DNA from: Cladocopium goreaui | Taxonomy: Eukaryota; Sar; Dinophyceae; Suessiales; Symbiodiniaceae | Direction of reading: 5' to 3' | Length of the DNA stretch: 64,000 nt | Assembly: GCA_947184155.2 (NCBI GenBank) | Contig: CAMXCT020000398.1 | Span: 51,001-115,000, forward strand | In this document: positions 33,376-45,247 of the stretch, piece after piece | How positions within the stretch are numbered: the stretch's first letter is position 1 | Layout: each line of letters begins with the position of its first letter | Notes under the pieces: model-generated | The model's database searches: none | What the model was told of the DNA's origin: nothing | What the model saw: only the letters and a program-made list of their open reading frames with translations | Translations under genes and position numbers: made by a program

Positions 33376-33968
33376 CTTATGAAATGCTAGTTCCACGGCA
33401 AAAATTCCTTATAGAATGCATATAATTCAGGAGTCGGAAAATAGGGAACTCCAATTAGCATTTTATAAGAAAAAACGCATTCTTATAATATGATAGACCA
33501 GAGTCCAAAAAAACGGCTTATAGATCGTGGCCCAGACAATTTACTTTTTTGGTGATTACCCGATATACATTTTATAAGGTGGGAGTGGAAATTTCACAAA
33601 TTATCAGAGAATATCAGAGATTTATACTGAAAGTGACAAACTGTCATTCTATAAGGCACCTCCAGGGCATTCTATAAGAACCAAAACTGTGCAAACCTGA
33701 TTTCTCCGGGATTCTCCGGGTATGTTTTTCTCAGTTTGTGCTGGTAAAACCTGTAATTATCAAAAGAAATTGTTTATATTGCAAAGATTTGCAAAGTAAG
33801 TGTACCTTATATAATGGATATTCAATAAAAACAAACATGAATCTTGCAAAGCTTTTGAAACATTATAAAATGGCAAACCACAGTTCAGGTCACTGCTACA
33901 ACAATAGGCATAATATAAGAAACCAAAACAACTTTCTACCTGCACCAGTTTGGGCCTTATGAAATGCC
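33359..33968. repeat. Left subterminal CATTTTATAAG cluster
   Basis: CATTTTATAAG at 33359, 33459 and 33568; one-base variants CATTCTATAAG at 33645 and 33668; complementary forms CCTTATGAAATG at 33376 and 33955 and CCTTATAGAATG near 33408. Irregular spacing and mixed orientation suggest protein-binding sites rather than a satellite. Confidence 0.75.
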
Positions 33969-33987
33969 AAATGCAAGTCATGCTGTC

Positions 33988-34120
33988 TTTTATAACCCTG
34001 GGCGGCCTGCCTGTTATAAAATCATAATAATTGTGTGGTAAAAATGCTAAATATAAATTATTGTAATTTTATAATTTCATAATACTACAATATACCACAT
34101 ATGACTACTTTATACATCTA
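33988..34120 (+). repeat. Direct repeat copy 1
   Basis: TTTTATAACCCTGGGCGGCC TGCCTGTTATAAAAT, then TGTGGTAA, CATAATACTAC and ACATCTAGATGCATC. Copy 2 lies at 34573-34740 in the same orientation. Similar TTTTAACCCTGGG is near the right end at 62405. Confidence 0.8.
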
Positions 34121-34572
34121 GATGCATCATTGTGCACACCTATATACTCTTATATTATATATTATATTGGAAACTGTTGCAATATGTTGCAATATATTGG
34201 AATATATTGGAATATAAACTACGACATAACGCGCGACCATGGGCAAACATTGCGTTATGTTCTCTTACCATCTCTTACCACTTTATGTTTTTGTATTGTT
34301 TTGTTATTATGTTCAATAATTTTGACGTGCTTTGCATTTTGAACACTTTTGAACAATTTAGAATAATTTAGATATGTTGTTAATTGTCATTATATGAATA
34401 TGCTATTATATGTGTATACAATTGTATAATATTGTATACAATTTTCCTCGCTTTTTAACCTATTTTATACAAATTTGCACCAAGATGTTTCAGATGTTTT
34501 TTGCATGAGTAGGTTTGGTATAGAAAGACAATGCATGATAATGTTTGACAATGTTTGACATCAGGCCTGTAC

Positions 34573-34740
34573 TTCTTTTATAACCCTGGGCGGCCTGCCT
34601 GTTATAAAATGATAATCGTACTTTGTGGTAAGGATGATATGACATTATTGTCATTTTATAGTTGCATAATACTACATATAACTACTATATACATCTATAT
34701 GCATCGTTGTGCATCTAGATACATGTATATTATACATGTT
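34573..34740 (+). repeat. Direct repeat copy 2
   Basis: Same order of blocks as 33988-34120, with some extra AT-rich sequence. Confidence 0.8.
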
Positions 34741-34826
34741 TAACACCTTTATACATCTAATATACATCTAATATATAAAAGGAAGTACGAGAACATAGAA
34801 TACAGAATTTTGAAAAATAGGTTTTG

Positions 34827-34912
34827 GGGCATCTTCCAGAATTGAAAAAAAAACGGTGTACATAGAATATCCCAGGAGTGTACATAGAATATGTTTAATT
34901 CTGGAAGATGTT
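34827..34912. repeat. Short inverted repeat
   Basis: GCATCTTCCAGAATTGAA and TTTAATTCTGGAAGATGTT flank two copies of GTGTACATAGAATAT. Confidence 0.75.
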
Positions 34913-34929
34913 TTTTTTTGTTTTTTTTT

Positions 34930-35260
34930 GAATTATCAAATTTTCACCCGTACTGCAGCATAAATGGACATAAATGGACAATGTTCAAATTGTCATCTCA
35001 CTAAAATCCTTTGGATTATCAAAATAGCACTCATACTGCAGCATAAATGGACATAAATGGACAGTTTTCAAATTTTCACCACGCCAAAATCCTTTGAATT
35101 ATCAAAATATCATCCGTGCTGCGGCCTAAATGGACATAAATGATCATTTTTTAATTTTCACCCCACTAAAATCTTTTGAATTATCAAAATATAACCCGTG
35201 CTGCAGCATAAATGGTCATAAATTGATATTTTTCAATTTTTTTCAGCCCACTAAAATCCA
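34930..35260 (+). repeat. 83-bp tandem repeat, 4 copies
   Basis: Starts at 34930, 35013, 35096 and 35178, each with GRATTATCAAAA, CTGCAGCATAAATGGACAT and CACTAAAATCC. Copies differ by several percent or more. Confidence 0.9.
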
Positions 35261-35368
35261 CCAGAACACAATAGAATCCCTCACAAAATTGTTCAAGCTC
35301 ACCGAAGGGTGCCCCCCACGACCGGTGTCGAAGGACTATTAAAAAGAAGCTATTTTGCAATGAAAAAA

Positions 35369-36373
35369 AATGAAAACCAATGGAATTAGGCGGTGTTCCT
35401 GAAAAAATGGATGAATATTTTCACTGGGGACCTATATTCTATGTATGTAGTTCTGCAAGGGATTGGATCTTTTCCATATATAAGGTTTATAATACTGGGT
35501 ACACTATAGCAAGGCTGCATTTGGCTACGTCATTGGCGCTGAGTGCCTTTCACAACTTTGAGGAGGCCCAGCAAGGCTACCTCCATAGCTATACATCTAA
35601 ATTGGGCAGTTGAGAATCATCATCTTTTGTGTTTAAAAACACTATTTTCCGTGAAAAAAAACATTTTGCTGTGAACACATTCTGATTTTCAGTGATGTTT
35701 AAGGACATGAGGTGTGAGTGTTTATCAAACTTACAGTTTTGAGGTGTGAGTTTACATCAAACCTACAGTAAATTTACTTATCAGGAGTGTAACTTTGATG
35801 TAAACTTACATGCACAAGTGTAAATTTGATGAACACTTACATGTTTGAGGTGTCAGCTTACACCAAACTTACATTTACAAGTATAAGCTTACACTTTTGC
35901 GTGTAAGTTTGATATAAATTTACAGTGTTGACATGTAAGTTTGATGTAAATTTATATCTATACTTATGATGTGTAAGTTTAGTGTTAGTGTAAATTTGAT
36001 GTAAACTTACACCTCAAACAGTGCAACTTTGATGCAAATTTACATCAAATTTACACCTCATGTCCTTAAGGGCTCCCCGTCCCTGCCGCCAACCCCAGAA
36101 CAAAAGAAATCACGAACATTGAATCATTGATGTACCGTATTTGCTGACCCAACCAACTTTCATGGGAACACTCCTAACAGTTTGTTATACAATTTTTTAT
36201 GCGAACACTCCCAACATTTCTGTTTAGAATTTTGTTTTTATGCATCCCCCCGTTGTCATACACACCCTAAAACATGTAAGAGACTCACTTCTTTGCAGAA
36301 CTACATACATAGAATAGAAGTCCCAAGGGAAAATTCATCCGAGGAACACCACCTAATTCCATTGGTTTTCATT
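35369..36373. mobile_element. Nested inverted-repeat element
   Basis: Outer arms of about 90 bp, 35369-35460 and 36291-36373, are imperfect complements (AATGAAAACCAATGGAATTA in the left arm). Between them lies an inner palindromic element at 35699-36070. The TACATACATAGAAT segment recurs directly at 36588-36629. Confidence 0.75.
35699..36070. mobile_element. Inner palindromic element
   Basis: Ends TTAAGGACATGAGGTGT / ACACCTCATGTCCTTAA are exact complements. The interior is filled with both orientations of a TGTAAGTTTGATGTAAATTT-like motif at 20-40 bp spacing. Confidence 0.85.
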
Positions 36374-36629
36374 CCCAAATAGAATTTATCATTTTTCTAC
36401 GGGACCAGTCGTGGGGGTACGTACCCTTAGGTGAGTTTGAAAAACCATTTTTTTCAATACAAAGTCAAAATAAATTGATCATTTCGGGGGACCAGTTTTT
36501 TTTCTTTATTTTCCAGTTCAGGAACTTCAGACATCCAGGGTTGCTACTCCCCAAAGGGAATGATGTATGTAATATATACCCTTATACATGTAAGAGACTC
36601 AATTCCTTGCAGAACTACATACATAGAAT
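36273..36629 (+). repeat. Direct repeat pair
   Basis: ACATGTAAGAGACTCA followed by TTGCAGAACTACATACATAG at 36273-36315 and again at 36588-36629. Confidence 0.85.
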
Positions 36630-36999
36630 TTAAGGGGCGATGATTTTTTTATGTGTTTTTTCAGTCTGGGGCAGTTTTCCTTGCTATTTGCTACATTTTG
36701 GGGCTAAAATCTCCGATTTGCGTGCTATTTGCTGCCTTTTGGAACCAAAATCTCTCTGATTTGCGTGCTATTTCCTGCGTTTTTGAACTAACATCTCTCA
36801 TTTTGCATGCTATTTGCAGCATTTCGGAACTGAAGTCGCAAACTTGGGTAAATAAATCGTAAATTTGCCCGATAATTGCAACATTTTAGTTTCACCCATT
36901 TTCCCATGGGTTTTCAACGATGTCTGGATGGTTTTCATCGCTTTCTTGATCCTCTTCAATGGTCTTTCCGTGGTTTCAAAAATTCTGTAGGGTTTCTTC

Positions 37000-37330
37000 T
37001 AGGGTTCTTGAGGGTTTAGGGTTTCATTATGAAAATTTTATTTAGGGTTTCTTTAGCGTTTGATTCAGGGTTTCTTTAGGGTTTCATTTAGGGTTTCTTT
37101 AGGGTGTCGTTTTTGGTTTCTCTGGAATGTCATTTAGGGTCTCTTTAAGGTTTCTTTAAAATTTAATTAATTTTTTTTGAGGGTTTCATCTAAGGTTTCT
37201 TTAGGTTTTAAAGTTTGATTAGGGTTTTTTTAGGTTTTAGGGTTTCTGTAGGGTTTTCTTAAGGTTTCTTTAGGGTTTCATTTCGGGTTCCTTTACAGTT
37301 TTCTTTCGGTGTTATTTTAAGGTTTCATTT
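37000..37330 (+). repeat. Degenerate TTTAGGG-like block
   Basis: AGGGTTTCTTTAGGGTTTCA and relatives, roughly every 12-14 bp, with TTTAGGG cores (the plant/dinoflagellate-type telomere heptamer) separated by variable TTTC. Too degenerate to be a live telomere. Confidence 0.6.
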
Positions 37331-37667
37331 ACACCGATGTCAAAGTAGATGGTTCAACTCAAAAACCAAAATACCCGTAAGATGGCACCGCGGGTTGAGA
37401 AAGAAAACGGCGCTATTTTAGCTGGGACATAAAACGAGGTCCGCCAATTCAAGAAACAAGGGGGGGCCTGAGAACCCAAAAGCAAAACGACAGCAAACAA
37501 ATTTGAGTAATACTGATAATTGGTTTATTTCTTTTTCGCCTCTTGCCAGCTTCTTTTTAGAAGATGAACATTATGGACGCATTCACAGAAAATTTCATTT
37601 TTCCCCACCTGCCAGGTGAGGGTTGTTAGATTTTATATGATTTTATCAGAGTTGTTCTCCTCGGCTA

Positions 37668-37758
37668 GCTGTCCTCCTCGTCCTCGTCCTCCTCCTCCTC
37701 CTCGTCCTCCGCCTTCTCCTCCTCCTCTGCCTCCTCCTCCAGTTTCTCCTCGATCATG
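37668..37758. repeat. CTC/GTC trinucleotide tract
   Basis: TCCTCGTCCTCCTCCTCC-type purine/pyrimidine asymmetry. It would code for an acidic run on the minus strand or a Pro/Arg run on the plus strand, but neither lies in a supported gene. Confidence 0.85.
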
Positions 37759-37824
37759 TCTGCATCAACTTCCACCTCAACTTCCGCCTTGCCAACTCTT
37801 CGCCGAGCTCTTTGCCAACTTCGC

Positions 37825-38029
37825 AGCTCAGTGTGCACCGCTGGACCTCAACCTGGGGCCAAACCAGCTCAGTGTGCACCGCTGGACCTCAACCTGGGAC
37901 CTTCCCAGCTCAGTGTGCACCGCTGGACCTCAACCTGGGGCCAAACCAGCTCAGTGTGCACCGCTGGGCCTCAACCTGGGACCTTCCCAGCTCAGTGTGC
38001 ACTGCTGGACCTCAACGGCCAAATAGAAT
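37825..38029 (+). repeat. 41-bp tandem repeat, 5 copies
   Basis: Starts at 37825, 37866, 37907, 37948 and 37989: AGCTCAGTGTGCACCGCTGG then ACCTCAACCTGGG, alternating GCCAAACC and ACCTTCCC. Confidence 0.92.
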
Positions 38030-38039
38030 ACCAGAAGAT

Positions 38040-38458
38040 ATGCCAGAAGATACACTCTACACTTTACACTTTGCACTTTCCACTCCCCCTTCACACTCTA
38101 CACTTTACACTCTACACTCCACAATTTACACTTTGGACTCCACACTTTAAACTTTGCACTCCGCATTTTACACTCTACACGCTCCACACTCTTCACCCCA
38201 CACTCCACCACACTCCCACTCTACACCCCACACTCCACCACACTCCACACTTTACACCCCACACTCCACAAACTACACTTTCCACTCCACACTCCACACT
38301 CCACACTTTACACTCAACACTCCTCACTCCACAATTTACACTTTACACTCCTCACTCCACACTCTACACTTTATATACACTTTGCACTTTGCACTCCTCA
38401 CTCCACACTTTACTCTCCACACTCCGCACTCTACACTTTACGCTGTACACTTTACACG
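38040..38458 (+). repeat. ACACTYYACACTTT low-complexity array
   Basis: Irregular repeats of ACACTCCAC and ACACTTTAC for about 400 bp, ending where the reversed large unit begins. Confidence 0.88.
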
Positions 38459-38459
38459 A

Positions 38460-39217
38460 GGTTTTGTATATCTTTTCCATTTTTGATGCTGTTCAATGCT
38501 TTTCTGCTAGTGGCTGCTCATTTTCATACATGTTCCGTCAGTTCTTGACCTGTGTGTGAATTTTTCTGTTGTCGCTCAGGCTTTTCTTGCATTGTTTTAT
38601 GAAGACAAGGGTGCGCACATTTGAGGCGCGGTGGCTTTCATCTCAGAGGGCTTGTTTCCTCGTGCGCTGCCATGCATGCAGCGTTTCAGCGCCTTCCTTC
38701 ACGCCTCTGCTTTAGTTTCCTAGCTCTTTAAAGTACACAACGAAAGGAAGCACAACGCGCAAGGCAAACAGAAACAAGCCAGCCTTTGGCGACCCATGGC
38801 GGAGTGACTCATAAGCATGCTCCGTGCAAAGGCCCTTCAACAAAATTCTTTGGAAATGACGGTATGTAGATGACCATGACCATCCATCGCCATCCCACAA
38901 CTGCCACAGGGCGAGACTGACGGCGCGCAAAGCGCCCTTATAAAATGACAATTCACACGCTGCAAGATGCCTTTACATCTTGGGACAGGCATTTCATAAG
39001 GCATTCTCCTCGCCAACGCGTCCCCGACGGACCCCCAGCAAAAATTGAAAGAGCACATTGGATAATGTCAGCTTTCTTTGGCTGTGATGCTGTGGTTGTT
39101 GAAGAGAGGTTTCTGCACCCGGCCCTCGCCTTTTGTTTGGCTTCCTCCAATGAGCGCCATTGCTCAATGACCATATCCATCCAGCGCCGTTGCTCAATGA
39201 CGATCTCCATCCCAAAA
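38460..39217 (-). repeat. Large unit, single reversed copy (left arm)
   Basis: Complement of the B half of the 1.4-kb unit, from the centre-proximal start GGATGGAGATCGTCATTGAG (complement at about 39200) outward. The forward array starts at the same base of the unit (40331), so the two arms are symmetrical about the centre. Confidence 0.88.
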
Positions 39218-39268
39218 AATGACATATTTTTTGCAATCTTCTGCGCTGGTTTCTCCCCATTTTTTTGG

Positions 39269-39882
39269 CCTCAACATCAAGCTGCTTTTTTGGGACATAG
39301 ATGGCGCAACTCCCGGGGTTGCGCCATCTATGTGGGCATTCCCAGCCTGATTTTGGCGAAGTGACGGAAGTTGTTTTGAGCCAACAAAGGTCGAGACGCT
39401 TTAAAACCCAATTTTAACAAGTGACCTGAGGAACCGGTTTTGCCGTCAAGAAACGGTTCCTCAGGTCACTTGTTAAAATTGGGTTTTAAAGCGTCTAGAC
39501 CTTTGCTGGCAAAATGACGGAAGTTGCGCCATCTATGTCCCAAAAAGGACAACTCTGATGTCTTTCCTGGTGGTTTTGCCTCCTGTCCTGGGACAACTCT
39601 GATGTCTTTCCTGGTGGTTTTGCCTTTTGTGGCATATTTTGGTTAGGTTGGTTGATGGATGTCGGGAGATATGAGGGAGGTGCGCCATCTATGTGGGCAT
39701 TTGCAGCCTGATTTTGGCGAATGAGTGGGAGTTGCGCCATCTATGTCCCAAAAAGGCAGCTTGATGTTGAGAAAAAAAGTATGGAGGCAAAACCACCAGG
39801 AAAGACATCAGAGTTATCCCAAGACGGGATGTTTTGCCTCCTGTCTTGGGACAACTCTGATGTCTTGGGATAGCTCTGATGG
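39269..39882. repeat. Central inverted-repeat complex
   Basis: CTCAACATCAAGCTGC...GACATAGATGGCGCAACTC (39269-39313) is complementary to 39731-39775. GACAACTCTGATGTCTTTCC+TGGTGGTTTTGCC occurs twice forward (39548, 39590) and once reversed (about 39788). TGCGCCATCTATGTGGGCAT occurs at about 39316 and 39679. Confidence 0.8.
39395..39495. repeat. Perfect 42-bp-arm hairpin at the element centre
   Basis: Left arm 39395-39436 (starts GACGCTTTAAAACCC) and right arm 39454-39495 are exact complements around a 17-nt loop (39437-39453). Beyond them the pairing continues about 14 bp with two mismatches (AACAAAGGTCGA / TAGACCTTTGCT). Confidence 0.95.
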
Positions 39883-39932
39883 GTTCATAAACCGCCCCGG
39901 TCAAAACGATGCTCGCTTTCGTTTTCGACAAA

Positions 39933-39946
39933 CGCGCGCGCGCGCG
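39933..39946. other. (CG)7 tract
   Basis: CGCGCGCGCGCGCG, an unusual run in AT-rich surroundings and capable of left-handed Z-DNA. It is followed by a purine-rich GGGGAGACAAAGGGGAGAC stretch. Confidence 0.9.
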
Positions 39947-39949
39947 TTG

Positions 39950-40330
39950 GCGCAAAACGCTCACCCCGACTCGTTGCATTGGGATCACCGCCCCGGGGAG
40001 ACGCAATGGGGCGACACAACGGGGAGACAAAGGGGAGACAAAGGGAACAAAAAGAAAGAGCAAAATGAAAAGATGTCTTTTTTATAGTTTGTAAACGAGA
40101 AAAGCTGCTTTGTAACGTATTGAAATGTTAAAATTGTGCATATGTGCTGAATAATTTGATATCTTTTTAAAATTATTTCTATCCAAAATTCTGTCCACAA
40201 CCAATGTTAGAACATTCAGTGGATCATTTTCAAGGCATTGCAATGATTTTTTACTGCATTTTAAAAAAAATATGTTTGTCAAAATATGTTGAAAAATGAG
40301 ATTTCTGTCCATAAATTCTGCCCGCAAGAA
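39950..40330. other. Spacer between centre and forward array
   Basis: AT-rich, no repeat or exon recognised apart from the purine-rich start. Ends at the first unit. Confidence 0.6.
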
Positions 40331-41128
40331 CCGCTGGATGGAGATCGTCATTGAGCAATGGCGCTCATTGGAGGAAGCCAAACAAAAGGCGAGGGCCGGG
40401 TGCAGAAACCTCTCTTCAACAACCACAGCATCACAGCCAAAGAAAGCTGACATTGTCCAATGTGCTCTTTCAATTTTTGCTGGGGGTCCCGTCGGGGACG
40501 CGTTGGCGAGGAGAATGCCTTATGAAATGCTTGTCCCAAGATGTAGAGGTATCTTGCAGCGTGTGAACTGTCATTTTATAAGGGCGCTTTGCGCGCCGTC
40601 AGTCTCGCCCTGTGGCAGTTGTGGGATGGTGATGGATGGTGATGGATGGTCATGGTCATCTACATACCGTCATTTCCAAAGAATTTTGTTGAAGGGCCTT
40701 TGCACGGAGCATGCTTATGAGTCACTCCGCCATGGGTCGCCAAAGGCTGGCTTGTTTCTGTTTGCCTTGCGCGTTGTGCTTCCTTTCGTTGTGTACTTTA
40801 AAGAGCTAGGAAACTAAAGCAGAGGCGTGAAGGAAGGCGCTGAAACGCTGCATGCATGGCAGCGCATGAGGAAACAAGCCCTCTGAGATGAAAGCAACCG
40901 CGCCTCAAATGTGCGCACTCTTGTCTTCATAAAACAATGCAAGAAAAGCCTGAGCGACAACAGAAAAATTCACACACAGGCCAAGAACTGACGGAACATG
41001 TATGAAAATGAGCAGCCACTAGCAGAAAAGCATTGAACAGCATCAAAAATGGAAAAGAAATACAAGCCAAAATCAAGAAAATGACAAAACCTCTTGCGAA
41101 CAAGCACAGCATTAAAAGTCAAAAGACA
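40331..41128 (+). repeat. Array unit 0 (B half only)
   Basis: Starts ACCGCTGGATGGAGATCGTC and runs to the A-half landmark. Nearly identical to the reversed copy at 38460-39217. Confidence 0.88.
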
Positions 41129-42493
41129 GATGTTATCTGATTTATTTTCTTCCTTGTTTCCTTGTGGAGCTCATTCTGCACGCAATGGCCAAGGGCAAAC
41201 CTCTGAGTTGCGAGTCCCAGGGTGTGCTGCGTGTAGCGGCATGTGAGCCTTCATTTATGGCTGTGCTTCGTGCACCTTCAGTCTCGGCCTGTGGCAGATG
41301 TTGGATGCTGATGGATGGTGTCTGATGATGGTGCCCTACATGGTGTTGTCTGATATTCTTGCTGAACGCCGTATGGCAAGGAGAACGCAAGTCCGCTGCA
41401 AAGGATGCTTTACTTTCACTGGGGCTTCTCTGGCTGACTCTGGCTTGCTCCAAGTTGGTTTGTTTCTGTGGTGGCTGTGCATGTTATCTTTCCTTTCGTT
41501 TTGTATTTGGGAAAGAACGGGGAAACTCAAGCGAGAAGGTGGCAAAGGCGCGGAGAAAGACAGCATGCATACGAGCAGACAAAGAAAAAAATGCCACAGA
41601 AGATGACAGCAACCTGCCACACACGCCCGCAAGCTAGCCTTCACAAGTACAAGGCAGCAGGCATCAATGAGCGACAGCAGGAACATACAGAACCAGGTGC
41701 AAAAATACTGATGAATATTGTAGCAAGAACCGCTGGATGGAGATCGTCATTGAGCAATGGCGCTCATTGGAGGAAGCCAAACAAAAGGCGAGGGCCGGGT
41801 GCAGAAACCTCTCTTCAACAACCACAGCATCACAGCCAAAGAAAGCTGACATTATCCAATGTGCTGTTTCAATTTTTGCTGGGGGTCCGTCGGGGACGCG
41901 TTGGCGAGGAGAATGCCTTATGAAATGCTTGTCCCAAGATGTAAAGGCATCTTGCAGCGTGTGAACTGTCATTTTATAAGGGCGCTTTGCGCGCCGTCAG
42001 TCTCGCCCTGTGGCAGTTGTGGGATGGTGATGGATGGTCATGGTCATCTACATACCCTCATTTCCAAAGAATTTTGTTGAAGGGCCTTTGCACGGAGCAT
42101 GCTTATGAGTCACTCCGCCATGGGTCGCCAAAGGCTGGCTTGTTTCTGTTTGCCTTGCGCGTTGTGCTTCCTTTCGTTGTGTACTTTAAAGAGCTAGGAA
42201 ACTAAAGCAGAGGCGTGAAGGAAGGCGCTGAAACGCTGCATGCATGGCAGCGCATGAGGAAACAAGCCCTCTGAGATGAAAGCAACCGCGCCTCAAATGT
42301 GCGCACTCTTGTCTTCATAAAACAATGCAAGAAAAGCCTGAGCGACAACAGAAAAATTCACACACAGGTCAAGAACTGACGGAACATGTATGAAAATGAG
42401 CAGCCACTAGCAGAAAAGCATTGAACAGCATCAAAAATGGAATCATATACAAAACCTCTTGCGAACAAGCACAGCATTAAAAGTCAGAAGACA
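41129..42493 (+). repeat. Array unit 1
   Basis: Complete, 1365 bp, young subtype (GTCATTGAGCAATGG). Confidence 0.9.
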
Positions 42494-43858
42494 GATGTTA
42501 TCTGATTTATTTTCTTCCTTGTTTCCTTGTGGAGCTCATTCTGCATGCAATGGCCAAGGGCAAACCTCTGAGTTGCGAGTCCCAGGGTGTGCTGCGTGTA
42601 GCGGCATGTGAGCCTTCATTTATGGCTGTGCTTCGTGCACCTTCAGTCTCGGCCTGTGGCAGATGTTGGATGCTGATGGATGGTGTCTGATGATGGTGCT
42701 CTACATGGTGTTGTCTGATATTCTTGCTGAACGCCGTATGGCAAGGAGAACGCAAGTCCGCTGCAAAGGATGCTTTACTTTCACTGGGGCTTCTCTGGCT
42801 GACTCTGGCGCGCGCCAAGTTGGTTTGTTTCTGTGGTGGCTGTGCATGTTATCTTTCCTTTCGTTTTGTATTTGGGAAAGAACGGGGAAACTCAAGCGAG
42901 AAGGTGGCGAAGGCGCGGAGAAAGACAGCATGCATACGAGCAGACAAAGGAAAAAAATGCCACAGAAGATGACAGCAACCTGCCACACACGCCCGCAAGC
43001 TAGCCTTCACAAGTACAAGGCAGCAGGCATCAATGAGCGACAGCAGGAACATACAGAACCAGGTGCAAAAATACTGATGAATATTGTAGCAAGAACCGCT
43101 GGATGGAGGTCGTCATTGAGCAATGGCGCTCATTGGAGGAAGCCAAACAAAAGGCGAGGGCCGGGTGCAGAAACCTCTCTTCAACAACCACAGCATCACA
43201 GCCAAAGAAAGCTGACATTATCCAATGTGCTGTTTCAATTTTTGCTGGGGTTCTGTCGGGGACGCGTTGGCGAGGAGAATGCCTTATGAAATGCTTGTCC
43301 CAAGATGTAAAGGCATCTTGCAGCGTGTGAACTGTCATTTTATAAGGGCGCTTTGCGCGCCGTCAGTCTCGCCCTGTGGCAGTTGTGGGATGGTGATGGA
43401 TGGTCATGGTCATCTACATACCGTCATTTCCAAAGAATTTTGTTGAAGGGCCTTTGCACGGAGCATGCTTATGAGTCACTCCGCCATGGGTCGCCAAAGG
43501 CTGGCTTGTTTCTGTTTGCCTTGCGCGTTGTGCTTCCTTTCGTTGTGTACTTTAAAGAGCTAGGAAACTAAAGCAGAGGCGTGAAGGAAGGCGCTGAAAC
43601 GCTGCATGCATGGCAGCGCATGAGGAAACAAGCCTCAAATGTGCGCACTCTTGTCTTCATAAAACAATGCAAGAAAAGCCTGAGCGACAACAGAAAAATT
43701 CACACACAGGTCAAGAACTGACGGAACATGTATGAAAATGAGCAGCCACTAACCGAAAAGCATTGAACAGCATCAAAAATGGAAAAGACATACAGGCCAA
43801 AATCAAGAAAATGACAAAGCCTCTTGCGAACAAGCACAGCATTAAAAGTCAAAAGACA
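42494..43858 (+). repeat. Array unit 2
   Basis: Complete, 1365 bp, nearly identical to unit 1. Lacks the CCCTCTGAGATGAAAGCAAC stretch near its end. Confidence 0.9.
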
Positions 43859-45247
43859 GATGTTATCTGATTTATTTTCTTCCTTGTTTCCTTGTGGAGC
43901 TCATTCTGCACGCAATGGCCAAGGGCAAACCTCTGAGTTGCGAGTCCCAGGGTGTGCTGCGTGTAGCGGCATGTGAGCCTTCATTTATGGCTGTGCTTCG
44001 TGCACCTTCGGTCTCGGCCTGTGGCAGATGTTGGATGCTGATGGATGGTGTCTGATGATGGTGCTCTACATGGTGTTGTCTGATATTCTTGCTGAACGGC
44101 GTATGGCAAGGAGAACGCAAGTCCGCTGAAAAGGATGCTTGGGGCTTCTCTGGCTGACTCTGGCTTGCTCCAAGTTGGTTTGTTTCTGTGGTGGCTGTGC
44201 ATGTTATCTTTCCTTTCGTTATGTATTTGGCAAAGAACGGGGAAACTCAAGCGAGAAGGTGGCGAAGGCGCGGAGAAAGACAGCATGCATACGAGCAGAC
44301 AAAGAAAAAAATGCCACAGAAGATGACAGCAACCTGCCACACACGCCCGCAAGCTAGCCTTCACAAGTACAAGGCAGCAGGCATCAATGAGCGACAGCAG
44401 GAACATAAAGAACCAGGTGCAAAAATACTGATGAATATTGTAGCAAGAACCGCTGGATGGATATCGTCATTGAGCAATGGCGCTCATTGGAGGAAGCCAA
44501 ACAAAAGGCGAGGGCCGGGTGCAGAAACCTCTCTTCAACAACCACAGCATCACAGCCAAAGAAAGCTGACATTGTCCAATGTGCTCTTTCAATTTTTGCT
44601 GGGGGTCCCGTCGGGGACGCGTTGGCGAGGAGAATGCCTTATGAAATGCTTGTCCCAAGATGTAGAGGTATCTTGCAGCGTGTGAACTGTCATTTTATAA
44701 GGGCGCTTTGCGCGCCGTCAGTCTCGCCCTGTGGCAGTTGTGGGATGGTGATGGATGGTGATGGATGGTCATGGTCATCTACATACCGTCATTTCCAAAG
44801 AATTTTGTTGAAGGGCCTTTGCACGGAGCATGCTTATGAGTCACTCCGCCATGGGTCGCCAAAGGCTGGCTTGTTTCTGTTTGCCTTGCGCGTTGTGCTT
44901 CCTTTCGTTGTGTACTTTAAAGAGCTAGGAAACTAAAGCAGAGGCGTGAAGGAAGGCGCTGAAACGCTGCATGCATGGCAGCGCATGAGGAAACAAGCCC
45001 TCTGAGATGAAAGCAACCGCGCCTCAAATGTGCGCACTCTTGTCTTCATAAAACAATGCAAGAAAAGCCTGAGCGACAACAGAAAAATTCACACACAGGT
45101 CAAGAACTGACGGAACATGTATGAAAATGAGCAGCCACTAGCAGAAAAGCATTGAACAGCACCAAAAATGGAAAAGAAATACAAGCCCAAATCAAGAAAA
45201 TGACAAAACCTCTTGCGAACAAGCACAGCATTAAAAGTCAAAAGACA
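43859..45247 (+). repeat. Array unit 3
   Basis: 1389 bp. Lacks TTTACTTTCACT in the A half, a marker shared with units 5 and 6. B half like unit 0. Confidence 0.9.

Noticed and set aside
37616-38559. Open frames up to 267 codons over the 41-bp and ACACT repeats
   Set aside because: Low-complexity and tandem-repeat translation. All frames shift between copies and there are no recognised domains.
39901-40100. Purine-rich GGGGAGACAAAGG stretch as a CRISPR-like or G-quadruplex array
   Set aside because: Only a few irregular repeats, no spacer pattern, and runs of four G too few for a convincing quadruplex.
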